Shown piece by piece: positions 16,029 to 25,561 of a stretch of 37,057 bases of DNA. The stretch lies in assembly GCA_026415695.1 (NCBI GenBank), contig JAOAGP010000085.1, forward strand, positions 1-37,057, read 5' to 3'. The translations under genes and the position numbers were made by a program. The notes beneath the pieces are model-generated. The model had not been told where the DNA came from, ran no database searches, and worked only from the letters and a program-made list of their open reading frames with translations. How positions within the stretch are numbered: position 1 is the first letter of the stretch; each line of letters opens with the position of its first letter. The stretch is from Thermodesulfovibrionales bacterium (GTDB lineage Bacteria; Nitrospirota; Thermodesulfovibrionia; Thermodesulfovibrionales; Dissulfurispiraceae).

Positions 16029-18203
16029 ATGGATAGGACAGCCCTACTTGATGAATTAGCCAGACTGGTTGGTATCACAAAAGAATATTGGGATATCTTT
16101 GGTATTAAACATGAGGCTTCCTATGAGGTTATTGAAGAGGTCTTAAGGTCTTTAGGTTTTGATGTATCATCAGAGAGTTCGCTCATCAATTACATTGATC
16201 TTTTAAAAAACAAGGATTGGCTTATACCCATTAAACCTGTCTATGTAATACCTCATGATGAACAACCCATAAGGATTTCCCTATCATTGCCTGATAGTGA
16301 AGTCAATTATATTGAGGTTGATATATCATCTGATGACACAAAGGGGGTCATCTTTAGAGGGGCTACAAAAGAGCCAACGATTAGCATTAAAAAGACCATA
16401 AACGGCATTGAGTATAAAAGACTTACCCTTCAGATACCACAAGACTTCAGGTTGGATTTAGGTTACTACACCATTTCAGTATTGATTAACAATGACAAAA
16501 CACTCTTTAGCAGGCTTATCATCACACCTCAAAGTGCCTATTTGCCAGATAATCTAAAGACACAAAAACAGTGGGGCATATCGCTCAATCTCTATTCTCT
16601 TTCATCAGATGATAACTGGGGGGTAGGAGATATTGGAGACCTCAAGAAGTGCTTGGTCAGTGTTTTAGAAAGGGGTGGTTCTTTTGTAGGAATAAATCCA
16701 CTGCATGCAATAACAAACCAGAAGCCATACGGTATAAGCCCTTATTCCCCAATCACCAAGTTGTTTAGGAATTTTATCTACATTGATGTAGAAAAGATTG
16801 ATGGAATAGCAGAGATTAGAAAAGAGGACAAGTCTTTAGACCTTTTGATCAAAGATTTGAGGGATAGCACATTTATTGATTACGAAGGTGTTTGTCAGAT
16901 AAAGTTAAAGGTTCTAAAAAGGCTTTTTGAATTGTTTTACAAAAGACACTTTGTTAATAAAGACGATGTTGCAAAATCCTTTCAAAGATACCTTGATGAA
17001 AAAGGAGATGCCCTTTTATTTTTTTGCACATTCTGTCTTCTTGCAGAGATGAAGAGCAAGGTCAAGCCCATTTATGACTGGAGGCAGTGGGATGAAAAAT
17101 ATCACTCTTACAATAGCAAAGAGGTAAAGGCATTTCAGCAAAGGCATAAAAAGGGGATACTCTTTTACGCATACCTTCAGTGGTTACTTGACTGTCAGAT
17201 TAAGGAAGTATCTGACACCGTAAAAAACAATCCCGATTGCATCGGTATTTATAATGACATTGCTGTTGGTTCAATAAGAGGAGGTAGTGATGAATGGTTT
17301 TATAAGGATGTGTTTGCAAAAAACATAAATGTTGGAGCCCCTCCTGATGATTTTAACCCAACAGGTCAAGACTGGGGATTTCCACCGCTTTGTCCTAATA
17401 AATTGATGGAAAGTGCCTATGAACCACTTATCAGATACATCAAAGAAAACATGAGATATGCAGGTGCGATAAGGATTGACCATGCATTAGGCATCTTTAG
17501 GATGTTTTGGATACCTCAAGGCAGAAAACCTGCCGAGGGTGTGTATGTTGAATACCCCTTTGATGATATCTTAAGGATTATAAGTTTAGAAAGTCACTTA
17601 AACAAAACAATAGTCATTGCCGAAGATCTTGGAACCATCACCGACCAAGCAAGGAAATCACTAAAGCAGTATAAGATGTTGTCATACAGGCTCCTATATT
17701 TTGAAAGAAAATACCCAGATGTAGCCTTCAAGATGCCAGAAGACTATCCAGAGATATCCATATCTTCTGTCACAACGCACGACTTACCAACACTTTGGGG
17801 TTTTTGGTATCTAAAGGACATTGAATTAAGACGGAGTTTGGGGATGTTTAGTTCAGAGCAAGAATATCAAAAGGCAATTGTTGACAGGCAGAGGGATAAG
17901 GCTCTGCTCATAGAGGCACTTAAAGGTGCAGAGTTATTGCCTTTGGATATGCCTGTGCCAGATGATCTGAATGATGATATTGTAGCTGCTATCTATGGTT
18001 TTATCTCAAGGTCAAAAGCCATGCTTGTAGCAGTTAGTCTCGATGACATTATGAGAACTTTAAACCAACAAAACATGCCCGGCACTGTGGATGAGTATCC
18101 CTGTTGGCTACAGAAGACTCCCAAGATGATTGAATATCTCTTCAAAGATGACATATTTGATAAGGTATGCCACATGGTTTCTAAATACCGAAAAAACAAT
18201 TAA
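16029..18203 (+). CDS. malQ: 4-alpha-glucanotransferase (amylomaltase, GH77)
   Basis: The protein is about 724 residues from ATG 16029. An N-terminal accessory domain, similar to the start of E. coli MalQ (LDELARLVGIT), precedes the GH77 barrel. Barrel motifs include INPLHAITNQKPYGISPYSP, the nucleophile D484 in RIDHALG, acid/base E532 in IAEDLGT and the third acid D585 in TTHDLPT. It transfers glucan segments between alpha-1,4 chains in maltodextrin and glycogen metabolism in the cytoplasm. The frame continues to ATG 15960, but that start overlaps the rpmH promoter and adds 23 residues without a clear family match. Neither start has a good ribosome site. glgC follows after 15 bases, so malQ and glgC probably share a transcript for glycogen turnover. 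Confidence 0.92.
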   Translation: MDRTALLDELARLVGITKEYWDIFGIKHEASYEVIEEVLRSLGFDVSSESSLINYIDLLKNKDWLIPIKPVYVIPHDEQPIRISLSLPDSEVNYIEVDISSDDTKGVIFRGATKEPTISIKKTINGIEYKRLTLQIPQDFRLDLGYYTISVLINNDKTLFSRLIITPQSAYLPDNLKTQKQWGISLNLYSLSSDDNWGVGDIGDLKKCLVSVLERGGSFVGINPLHAITNQKPYGISPYSPITKLFRNFIYIDVEKIDGIAEIRKEDKSLDLLIKDLRDSTFIDYEGVCQIKLKVLKRLFELFYKRHFVNKDDVAKSFQRYLDEKGDALLFFCTFCLLAEMKSKVKPIYDWRQWDEKYHSYNSKEVKAFQQRHKKGILFYAYLQWLLDCQIKEVSDTVKNNPDCIGIYNDIAVGSIRGGSDEWFYKDVFAKNINVGAPPDDFNPTGQDWGFPPLCPNKLMESAYEPLIRYIKENMRYAGAIRIDHALGIFRMFWIPQGRKPAEGVYVEYPFDDILRIISLESHLNKTIVIAEDLGTITDQARKSLKQYKMLSYRLLYFERKYPDVAFKMPEDYPEISISSVTTHDLPTLWGFWYLKDIELRRSLGMFSSEQEYQKAIVDRQRDKALLIEALKGAELLPLDMPVPDDLNDDIVAAIYGFISRSKAMLVAVSLDDIMRTLNQQNMPGTVDEYPCWLQKTPKMIEYLFKDDIFDKVCHMVSKYRKNN

Positions 18204-18218
18204 AGGAGGTATCTTATT

Positions 18219-19463
18219 ATGTTTTCAAGTGCAAACATTACAAAAAACACTCTTACAATTATAATGGCTGGTGGTAAAGGTGAGCGACTTCAACCAATTA
18301 CAAAGACAAAGCCCAAACCCGCAGTGCCATTTGGTGGAAAATACAAGATAATTGACTTCGTTTTAAGCAATGTGTTTAATTCGGGCTTGAGAAAGGTCTA
18401 CATAATCACACAATACAAGGCATTTTCCCTAAATAAGCACATCAAGGAATCTTGGGCTAAATGGACAGGACTAAATGAGTTTTTTGACACCGTATCCCCA
18501 GAGACCAAAGGGGAGGCAGAGCAATGGTTTTTAGGCACTGCCGATGCAATCTATCAAAATATAGAACTGATAAAGTCATCAAACTGTGACTATGTGGCAA
18601 TTTTTGGTGGAGATCACATATACAAGATGGACATATCCCAGATGATAATCTACCACAGGATGAACAAGGCGGATATCACCATTGCAGCACTTGAGGTGCC
18701 AGTAAACGAGGCAAGGAGGTTTGGGGTTTTGTCTGTTGACGATGATTTTAAGGTCAATACCTTCATAGAAAAACCATCTCATCCTCCAACAATACCAAAT
18801 AGGGACACCTGCTTTGCCTCAATGGGCAATTACATCTTCAACAAAAAAAACCTATTGTCCATCCTTGAAGAAGGGAAAAAACACCATCACGACCTTGATT
18901 TTGGCAAACATGTTATCCCGATGATGTTAAACAGGGGGGAAAGGGTGTTTGCATACAACTTCTTCGACAATTTTATCCCATCAATGACACCGAATGAGAG
19001 GGGCTATTGGATGGATGTAGGCACAATTGAGTCTTACTATGAAGCCAACATGGACTTAGTATCTGTGAGTCCTAAATTAAATCTTTACAACTACGAATGG
19101 CCAATACTTACAAATCAGGGTAATCTACCACCTGCAAAGACCGTATTTGATGATAACGGTAGAAGGGGGGCAAACCTTGATTCTCTGGTCTGCGGAGGGT
19201 GTATCACAAGCGGTGGCACCGTTAGAAAATCCATATTAGGACCTTCAAGCAGGGTAAATAGTTACAGTCTTGTTGAAAACTCTATTGTCTTTGAGGGTGT
19301 GGATATTGGCAGGCACTGTAAGATTAAGAATACAATCATTGATGAGTATGTAAAAATACCAGAAGGCACAGTTATCGGTTATGACCATGATGGTGACAAG
19401 AAGAGGGGGTTTACTGTAACTAAATCTGGAATAACTGTAGTCACCAAAGAAAACTTTTCATGA
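18219..19463 (+). CDS. glgC: Glucose-1-phosphate adenylyltransferase
   Basis: The 414-residue protein starts with the nucleotidyl-transferase motif MAGGKGERLQPIT and KPKPAVPFGGKYKIIDF. It continues with FGGDHIYKMD, FIEKPSHPP, GYWMDVGTIESYYEANMDL, and a C-terminal left-handed beta-helix region. It makes ADP-glucose from ATP and glucose-1-phosphate, the committed step to glycogen. A strong ribosome site (AAAGGAGGT) lies upstream of ATG 18219. Its stop overlaps the start of thpR (ATGA). Length and motifs are normal for bacterial GlgC. The glycogen synthase and branching enzyme genes are not in this window. Confidence 0.96.
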   Translation: MFSSANITKNTLTIIMAGGKGERLQPITKTKPKPAVPFGGKYKIIDFVLSNVFNSGLRKVYIITQYKAFSLNKHIKESWAKWTGLNEFFDTVSPETKGEAEQWFLGTADAIYQNIELIKSSNCDYVAIFGGDHIYKMDISQMIIYHRMNKADITIAALEVPVNEARRFGVLSVDDDFKVNTFIEKPSHPPTIPNRDTCFASMGNYIFNKKNLLSILEEGKKHHHDLDFGKHVIPMMLNRGERVFAYNFFDNFIPSMTPNERGYWMDVGTIESYYEANMDLVSVSPKLNLYNYEWPILTNQGNLPPAKTVFDDNGRRGANLDSLVCGGCITSGGTVRKSILGPSSRVNSYSLVENSIVFEGVDIGRHCKIKNTIIDEYVKIPEGTVIGYDHDGDKKRGFTVTKSGITVVTKENFS

Positions 19464-20014
19464 GAACATTCATAGCCATCAACCTGTCTGATGAGATTAA
19501 ACACAAGATATCAGAGGCTATTACATCCCTGTCTCGTTTAGCCTCTAAAGAGAGATTTATAAAGCCAGAAAACCTACATCTCACACTAAAATTTTTAGGC
19601 GAGATAGAGATTAAAAAGGCTGAAGACCTCTATGCCTCACTATCAAATGTGCTCAAAGATTTCCGTGCTTTTAAGATAGCCATCAAGGGTATGGGTGTGT
19701 TTCCAAATATGAAAGCACCAAGAATTGTTTGGGTAGGTGTTGACAAGACTAAAGAACTTGAACAGTTGTATCATCACATTGAAACAGTGTGTGAGATGTT
19801 TGGTTTTAAAAAAGAAAATAGGCTGTTTTCTCCCCATATCACCATCACAAGACTAAAGGGTAATGTTTCAGATGAATTTAAGACAGTTATACAGAAAAAT
19901 CCTGATACCACTTATGGAATGTTGGATGTAAGGAGTGTTGAGATAATGCAAAGCATCCTATCATCTCAAGGGGCAGAGTATAAGATTTTTAGAACAATAA
20001 GTCTCGTTACTTAA
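19460..20014 (+). CDS. thpR: RNA 2',3'-cyclic phosphodiesterase (2H family, LigT/ThpR)
   Basis: The 184-residue protein has the two HxTx motifs that define the 2H phosphoesterase family: HLTL at residues 40-43 and HITI at 126-129. It begins MRTFIAINLS, as most ThpR proteins do. Family members open 2',3'-cyclic phosphates to 2'-phosphate and were first described as 2'-5' RNA ligases. Its ATG overlaps the glgC stop by four bases, so it is translationally coupled to glgC although the functions are unrelated. It ends four bases from convergent guaA. Confidence 0.92.
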   Translation: MRTFIAINLSDEIKHKISEAITSLSRLASKERFIKPENLHLTLKFLGEIEIKKAEDLYASLSNVLKDFRAFKIAIKGMGVFPNMKAPRIVWVGVDKTKELEQLYHHIETVCEMFGFKKENRLFSPHITITRLKGNVSDEFKTVIQKNPDTTYGMLDVRSVEIMQSILSSQGAEYKIFRTISLVT

Positions 20015-20018
20015 ACAT

Positions 20019-21566
20019 TTATTCCCACTCAATAGTGCCGGGTGGTTTTGATGTGATGTCAAATACAACCCTGTTTACCCCTTTTATCTCATTTATAATC
20101 CTGTTTGAAATACTGCCAAGCACATCGTAAGGAAGCCTTACCCAATCTGCAGTCATGCCATCCACACTCGTTACAGCCCTTACAGCTACTACATAATCAT
20201 ATGTCCTTTCATCTCCCATCACACCAACGGTTTTTACAGGTAAAATTACGGCAAATGCCTGCCATATCTTTCTGTATAAACCTGCCTTCTTTATCTCCTC
20301 AAGGACTATGGCATCAGCCTCTCTTAAGATGTTGAGTTTGTCCTGAGATATCTCCCCAAGACACCTTATTGCAAGCCCCGGTCCGGGAAAAGGATGTCTC
20401 CAACAAATCTCTTCTGGCAAGCCCAATTCCTCACCAACTGCCCTTACCTCATCCTTAAAGAGTTCCCTCAAGGGTTCAACGAGTTTTAGCCTCATCTTTT
20501 CTGGTAGTCCACCTACATTGTGATGGCTTTTTATCACCGCAGAAGGCCCTTTAAAAGAAACGCTTTCTATGACATCAGGGTAAAGTGTGCCTTGAGCAAG
20601 AAACTCAACATCCTCAATCTTATGAGCCTCTTCCTCAAAAACAGATATAAACTCATTACCGATGATCTTCCTTTTCTGCTCTGGATCAGTAACACCAGAT
20701 AGCCTGTCTAAAAACCTTTGTCTTGCATCCACAAAGACGAGTTTTATGTGAAAGTGTCTCTCAAAGGTGTCTATGACCTTTTCAGATTCACCCTTACGCA
20801 GCAATCCATTGTCCACAAAGATACAGGTAAGATTATCCCCAATTGCCTTATGCACTAACAAGGCTGTTACAGATGAGTCAACCCCTCCGCTTAATGCACA
20901 TATGACCTTTTTATTACCCACATCCTTCCTGATATTATCCACACTCCAAGTGATAAAAGATGACATCTTCCAAGTCGGATTGCACTTGCAGATTGAAAAC
21001 AAGAAGTTGCTTAATATCTTTAACCCCTCTTCAGTGTGGGCAACCTCTGGGTGAAACTGCAGTGCAAAGATATTGAGTTTTGGGTGAGCCATTGCCGAAA
21101 TCGGGGTATTTTCTGTGCTACCAATTGCAACGAAGCCTTCGGGCATTTTTTCTATCCTATCTCCATGACTCATCCATACAAGAGATCTTTTTGACATGTC
21201 TTTGAACAATGGATTGTCTGTATCTGGAATGAAATCTGCCCTACCATACTCCCTTTTGTCTGCCCTTGAGACCTTGCCACCTAATTGTTTAGCAATGAGT
21301 TGCATGCCATAACAAATCCCGAGTATAGGAATGTTTAATCTGTATATATCGGAGGTTATTAACGGTGCCCCTTCATCATAAACACTTGATGGTCCACCAG
21401 AAAGGATAATCCCTTTTGGCTGGAAAAGTTTGATATTTTCAAGACTTACATTAAAGGGCATTATCTCTGAATAGACCCTAAGCTCCCTTATCTTCCTTGC
21501 AATCAATTGTGTGTATTGGGAACCAAAATCAAGGATTAATATCTTGTCAGTCAAAGGTACTGTCAT
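20019..21566 (-). CDS. guaA: GMP synthase (glutamine-hydrolysing)
   Basis: The 515-residue protein has a class I glutamine amidotransferase domain with C85 (GICYGMQ), H172 and E174 (QFHPEVAHT). The ATP-pyrophosphatase domain has its P-loop SGGVDSS at 226-232, and the C-terminal dimerisation domain ends with [14 protein letters not shown]. All catalytic residues are present. It converts XMP to GMP with glutamine as nitrogen donor. The GGAGG site seven bases before ATG 21566 is good. It appears to be transcribed alone; guaB is not adjacent, and I see no purine riboswitch in its leader. Confidence 0.98.
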   Translation of the reverse strand: MTVPLTDKILILDFGSQYTQLIARKIRELRVYSEIMPFNVSLENIKLFQPKGIILSGGPSSVYDEGAPLITSDIYRLNIPILGICYGMQLIAKQLGGKVSRADKREYGRADFIPDTDNPLFKDMSKRSLVWMSHGDRIEKMPEGFVAIGSTENTPISAMAHPKLNIFALQFHPEVAHTEEGLKILSNFLFSICKCNPTWKMSSFITWSVDNIRKDVGNKKVICALSGGVDSSVTALLVHKAIGDNLTCIFVDNGLLRKGESEKVIDTFERHFHIKLVFVDARQRFLDRLSGVTDPEQKRKIIGNEFISVFEEEAHKIEDVEFLAQGTLYPDVIESVSFKGPSAVIKSHHNVGGLPEKMRLKLVEPLRELFKDEVRAVGEELGLPEEICWRHPFPGPGLAIRCLGEISQDKLNILREADAIVLEEIKKAGLYRKIWQAFAVILPVKTVGVMGDERTYDYVVAVRAVTSVDGMTADWVRLPYDVLGSISNRIINEIKGVNRVVFDITSKPPGTIEWE

Positions 21567-21830
21567 AAATTGCCTCCATCAAATGTCTTTTAGATGAAAA
21601 GTTTATCATATCTGTAGAAAAAATCTAAAATCTGCACCTAACAGAAATACTAACTAAAAAAGGTTCTAAAGAATATGGATTTGTATTATAATACTAAAAA
21701 CGGGGGATAGAGATTTACTATCTTAAAAAGACCTCTTTTAAAGGGGCGGGGGGACAAGTATTATGACACCGCATTTCTTTTGCTGGCTATTACCCTTATA
21801 ATGCCTTGCTAAAATAAGGACACAGATTAT
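21567..21830. other. Divergent intergenic region between guaA and the hybrid kinase
   Basis: The 264-base region has no credible gene. A 12-base perfect palindrome, GTATTATAATAC (21683-21694), holds a TATAAT on each strand and could serve as a shared -10 region or operator, but no good -35 lies at the right distance on either strand. Downstream there is a GATAG/CTATC hairpin (about 21705-21721), a CCTCTTT/AAAGGGG inverted repeat, and an unusual G-rich stretch, GGGGCGGGGGG (near 21742-21754). I do not recognise a known riboswitch. Confidence 0.35.
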
Positions 21831-24326
21831 ATGAAACCTTATTCAAATGGCTTGCCATTAAAGTTAATCCTACTCATACCCATCATCGTACTTAGTCTAC
21901 TGACTGTAGTGACAATAGCCTATGTTTCAATAAAGGGGTGTTTAAAATCAGCAGACCTTGCAATAAACAATCTATTGGTAGAAAAGACATCAGCTGTAAA
22001 GCATAATATTAGAGACCTTCTTAAGATACCGATACTGGTAAACGAGATAAACCAATCAGCCATCAAAAATGGATACCTGAAACTCTCTGATAAAAAAAAT
22101 AGAGAGATTTATTTCTATGACCAGTTAAGGAGATTTGATGCAATCTCTTATACATTCATAGGCACACCTGACGGACAATTCTATGGCACAAGAAGAAACC
22201 TAAAAAACGAGATTGAGCATGTAATGAGGAATGACTCTACAGATGGGGCTTCTTTGTATTTTACTGCTAAAGAAGACGGCACCGCTGGAGTTTTTGTGGA
22301 GAGATTCCCAAAGTTTGACCCACGCACAAGACCTTGGTATAAGTCCGCAGTGCAAACAGGTAAACCCGTTTGGAGCCCTGTGTATAAGCACTTTGTAATG
22401 CCCAGTTTAGCCATTACAGCCTCACACCCTGTCTATGACAACAAAAACAATCTCATAGGTGTATTTGGTGCAGACTTGCTCTTAAGCAATATAAATATCT
22501 TCTTGAAAGACTTACAGATTGGAGAAAACGGTTGGATTTATATAATAGACTCTGATGGTTACCTTGTAGCCACATCAATGGATGACACGCTCTTTGTCAA
22601 AAAAGGTGATGAGATAAAGAGGGTCAGTGCCACAGATTCAGTGAATCTAAAGATTAGGGAGTCTGTAAAAACAATCCTCTCTATCAGTAAACCTCTAACA
22701 AAGGAGATTAAGATAAATGATGAATTGCACTACATACACACAGACATCATCCAAGATGACTATGGGATAAAATGGCAGATTGTAATATGTATTCCAGAAA
22801 AGGATTTTCTAAACCCAGTCCATGAAACTGTCAGATTTACGGTGTTTTACAGTATCTTGATATTAATAATACTCATCGTAACGGCACTTTATGTCTCAAG
22901 TCTCATCACCCGTCCGATAACAAGGTTGGCTGAAATAGCAAGGAATATTTCGTATGGGAAGTGGGAAAAGGTTACTGATATTGGAGATTTTAGATACAAG
23001 GAGGTAAATACCCTTGCCAAGGCATTTGAGAGCATGTCTAAACAACTACAGATCTCCATTGAAAACCTTGACAAGATAATCAAGGCAAAGACCCAAAACC
23101 TTCTGGAAACCAATGAAAAACTCCAAGAAGAGATAAGACAAAGAAAGATTATTGAAGAAGAACTTGTCTTAGCAAAGGAGAAGGCTGAACTTGCAAATAG
23201 GGCAAAAAGCGACTTTGTTGCGATGATTAGCCATGAGATACGCACACCACTTAATGGCATCATCGGTATCTCCTCCCTCTTACTCAACAGCAATCTTACA
23301 GAAGAACAGAAAAACAATCTAAACACTATTATCTACTCTGGCGATATACTTTTAAACCTCATAAATCAAGTCTTGGACTTCTCAAAACTTGAGGCAGGGA
23401 AGTTAGAGATAGAAGAGACAAGATTTAATCTATATGAGACATGTAGCAAGAGTATTGAGTTGATGAAGGCTCAGGCAAGGTCAAAGGGCTTAAAAGTAAA
23501 CCTAAACTATGATGAAGATACGCCAAAATGTTATATCACTGATGGTTCAAAAATAAAACAAATAATAATCAACTTGTTGGGTAACGCACTTAAATTTACC
23601 GACATGGGTAGTATCACACTAAATGTATCGTCTAAAAAGATTGATGAAGATGTCTTTGATGTAAAGGTAAGTGTAGTTGATACGGGAATTGGCATTAAAG
23701 AAGAGGACATGGGGCTTCTTTTCAAAAAATTCTCACAGATAAGCATTCCCGAAAAGGGCAAGATTTCTGGCACAGGGCTTGGGCTTTCTATATCAAAGGC
23801 TTTTGTTGAGATGATGGGTGGAAAGATAGGGGTTGAAAGCACCTATCAAAAGGGGTCAACATTCTGGTTTTCACTACCGCTTAAGATATGTAGATTTGAC
23901 TGTGAGTCCTGTCAAAAATACAAAGGAGTAATGACTTCCGATTCTGCTGTCTTTACAGGCACAAAAGTGCTTGTTGTTGAGGATGATAGGATTAACCAAA
24001 TGGTGATATTAAAGATGCTACAAAATTTAGGTTGTGATGTTACCGTAGCTAACAACGGTATAGAGGCAATAAACCTATTAGCAGAATCAAAATATGATGT
24101 AATCTTTATGGATTGTCTGATGCCACAAATGGACGGTTATGAAACATCTATGTATATAAGAAATGAATTAAAAGATGACACATACATAATTGCACTGACC
24201 GCAAATGTAACCGAGCACGACAAAAAGAAATGTATTGAATCTGGGATGAATGACTTTGTTGCAAAACCAATCAACCTACAAGACATCAGGGATGCCTTAA
24301 AACGATGGCTTGACAGAAGACATTAA
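21831..24326 (+). CDS. Cache-domain hybrid sensor histidine kinase with C-terminal receiver
   Basis: The 831-residue membrane protein has an N-terminal transmembrane helix (about 10-32), a periplasmic double-Cache sensor (about 45-325, with RTRPWYKSAVQTGKPVWSPV and VFGADLLLSNI), and a second helix (337-358). HAMP (360-412) and a coiled coil follow. HisKA has H468 in MISHEIRTPLNG. The HATPase carries VDTGIGIKEE and GTGLGLSIS, and a REC domain (about 710-825) has D761 in FMDCLMPQMDG. There is no HPt domain, so phosphate must go to a separate HPt or the receiver acts as a brake. dCache domains usually bind amino acids or organic acids; the ligand here is unknown. It is not next to a regulator gene. 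Confidence 0.93.
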   Translation: MKPYSNGLPLKLILLIPIIVLSLLTVVTIAYVSIKGCLKSADLAINNLLVEKTSAVKHNIRDLLKIPILVNEINQSAIKNGYLKLSDKKNREIYFYDQLRRFDAISYTFIGTPDGQFYGTRRNLKNEIEHVMRNDSTDGASLYFTAKEDGTAGVFVERFPKFDPRTRPWYKSAVQTGKPVWSPVYKHFVMPSLAITASHPVYDNKNNLIGVFGADLLLSNINIFLKDLQIGENGWIYIIDSDGYLVATSMDDTLFVKKGDEIKRVSATDSVNLKIRESVKTILSISKPLTKEIKINDELHYIHTDIIQDDYGIKWQIVICIPEKDFLNPVHETVRFTVFYSILILIILIVTALYVSSLITRPITRLAEIARNISYGKWEKVTDIGDFRYKEVNTLAKAFESMSKQLQISIENLDKIIKAKTQNLLETNEKLQEEIRQRKIIEEELVLAKEKAELANRAKSDFVAMISHEIRTPLNGIIGISSLLLNSNLTEEQKNNLNTIIYSGDILLNLINQVLDFSKLEAGKLEIEETRFNLYETCSKSIELMKAQARSKGLKVNLNYDEDTPKCYITDGSKIKQIIINLLGNALKFTDMGSITLNVSSKKIDEDVFDVKVSVVDTGIGIKEEDMGLLFKKFSQISIPEKGKISGTGLGLSISKAFVEMMGGKIGVESTYQKGSTFWFSLPLKICRFDCESCQKYKGVMTSDSAVFTGTKVLVVEDDRINQMVILKMLQNLGCDVTVANNGIEAINLLAESKYDVIFMDCLMPQMDGYETSMYIRNELKDDTYIIALTANVTEHDKKKCIESGMNDFVAKPINLQDIRDALKRWLDRRH

Positions 24327-24395
24327 CCACTTGTATTTCTTTATCTTTACAATCAAACTATAAATAATCTTTGTCAAGGGGAATTTTTTAATCAC

Positions 24396-24893
24396 ATGAC
24401 CATCTATACTATCGGGCATTCAAATATTGATATTGACAAGTTTATTAGTCTGCTTAAGGGTGCAGGTATTGAGGTGCTTGTAGATGTAAGAAGCGTTCCT
24501 TACAGTAAATACGCCAATCAATTTAACAAAGAACGATTGATGAATGCCGTTAGAACCAGTGGTATCAAATACATCTACATGGGAGATGTCATCGGAGGCA
24601 TGCCTAAAAATAAGTCCTATTATGTAAATGATAGGATAGACTACCATTTACTCAAACAGAGTAAGCATTTTCAAGATGGCATAAATAGACTATTGTCAGA
24701 TATTCAGAAGTATCGTTTAGCAATCATGTGTGCAGAAGAAGACCCGATGCGTTGCCACAGAAGGCATCTCATATCAAAGACACTACACGAAAAAGGTGTA
24801 GAGATACTGCATATTAGGGGCGATGGAAGGATTGAAAGGGACGAGTTTACTCAAACAAAAAAACAAGTAATACCACAAGGTGTGCTTTTTTAG
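24396..24893 (+). CDS. DUF488 family protein
   Basis: The 165-residue protein matches DUF488: TIGHSNIDIDKFISLLK at the N-terminus, VDVRSVPYSKYANQF, and the conserved IMCAEEDPMRCHRRHLI near residues 108-124 with a Cys and a Cys-His-Arg triad. The biochemical function of the family is not established. It lies 69 bases after the hybrid kinase and has no obvious functional link to it. The next gene is convergent. The call is secure at family level only. Confidence 0.85.
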   Translation: MTIYTIGHSNIDIDKFISLLKGAGIEVLVDVRSVPYSKYANQFNKERLMNAVRTSGIKYIYMGDVIGGMPKNKSYYVNDRIDYHLLKQSKHFQDGINRLLSDIQKYRLAIMCAEEDPMRCHRRHLISKTLHEKGVEILHIRGDGRIERDEFTQTKKQVIPQGVLF

Positions 24894-24921
24894 TTTCATT
24901 AAAACATATTTTTTGCCTAAT

Positions 24922-24957
24922 AAAAAACCCAACCACAACTAATAGTCATGGTTGGGT
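24922..24957 (-). terminator. Rho-independent terminator for the small secreted-protein gene
   Basis: ACCCAACCA (24927-24935) and TGGTTGGGT (24949-24957) form a perfect nine-pair stem with a 13-base loop. Read on the minus strand the stem is followed by TTTTTT, the correct polarity for the gene at 24994-25269. On the plus strand it is followed by AAAGG, so it is not a good terminator for DUF488. Confidence 0.85.
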
Positions 24958-24993
24958 AAAGGTATAATCTTTATGCATACTTTTTAATACATG

Positions 24994-25269
24994 TTACCTT
25001 CTCCTTGCCCCAAAGCCTGTGCCATCCATAGGACGAGGATGTGTGCCATCACCATAACCACCTCTTGGATTCGTACCTGTAAAGTTACAGTTTGTCGTTG
25101 TGCAGTCCCTTTGAGCATTTCTGCCTTGCCACTTACCACCTGCACCAGAGCCATCTCTTAACATCTGCCCTCTGCCATTACCAGCGGCATCTACATTTGA
25201 GACAACTATCCAACTACTTAAAAAAAGGGCGACAACTAAACCAGTAAAAATCCTCTTAACTTTTTTCAT
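24994..25269 (-). CDS. Small secreted Gly/Arg-rich protein with a cysteine pair
   Basis: The 91-residue protein has a Sec signal peptide (KKVKR, then a hydrophobic core to about residue 25, cleavage probably after VDA). The mature part is short, rich in Gly, Arg, Asp and Asn, with two cysteines in RDCTTTNCNFTG and repeated GxG turns. An ideal GGAGG ribosome site lies before ATG 25269; an upstream GTG (25278) overlaps that site and is rejected. A strong terminator follows, so it is a monocistronic gene that may be highly expressed. I do not recognise a named family. Two cysteines suggest an exported disulfide or metal site, by inference only. Confidence 0.75.
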   Translation of the reverse strand: MKKVKRIFTGLVVALFLSSWIVVSNVDAAGNGRGQMLRDGSGAGGKWQGRNAQRDCTTTNCNFTGTNPRGGYGDGTHPRPMDGTGFGARRR

Positions 25270-25561
25270 TCCCTTCACCTCCTTTTTTAATTTTTTTGTA
25301 ATTTAAAGCAATGAATGTGCCTGAAACAAAAAAGATGATTAAGCCCTTGAAATCACTACTAAATACAAGTTAAGGCTGACTTGTGTATATGAAACAAGGT
25401 GCAAAGATTACACCTCCCTTAAAGGCAATTTTTGCACATGACATTATATTTAACTACTTTGCGTGAATTTAGTTGGGTTTGTAAGATTATCCATATTTTG
25501 TTATAGTAAGGTTTATGAAATGGTAAAATATACCAATTAACAAAATCTGAGGAATAGAATC
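25270..25561. other. Divergent intergenic region upstream of rtcB
   Basis: The 292-base region has no credible gene. It contains the ribosome site of the minus-strand secreted protein near 25280, an inverted repeat GTGCAAA/TTTGCAC (25399-25405 and 25431-25437), an AGGTG/CACCT repeat inside it, and the rtcB promoter described separately. The repeats could be a regulator site but may be chance. Confidence 0.4.
25479..25507 (+). promoter_or_regulatory. Candidate sigma-70 promoter for rtcB-mqnA-ugd
   Basis: TTGTAA (25479-25484) and TATAGT (25502-25507, five of six consensus bases) are 17 bases apart, about 54 bases before the rtcB ATG. In E. coli rtcB uses sigma-54 with RtcR; here no sigma-54 site with correct spacing was found and no rtcR gene is adjacent. 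Confidence 0.5.

Noticed and set aside
21567-21680. Purine riboswitch in the guaA leader
   Set aside because: The leader lacks the conserved purine-riboswitch loop sequences and three-way junction pattern; only AT-rich sequence and a ribosome site are seen.
22889-23326. 145-codon minus-strand ORF inside the hybrid kinase
   Set aside because: It lies opposite the HAMP and HisKA coding region, with Ser/Leu/Phe-rich composition typical of antisense of a kinase gene.
25424-25437. Sigma-54-like GG...GC element upstream of rtcB
   Set aside because: GG and GC are separated by eight bases instead of the required ten, and no rtcR-type activator gene is adjacent; a sigma-70-like promoter lies nearer the gene.
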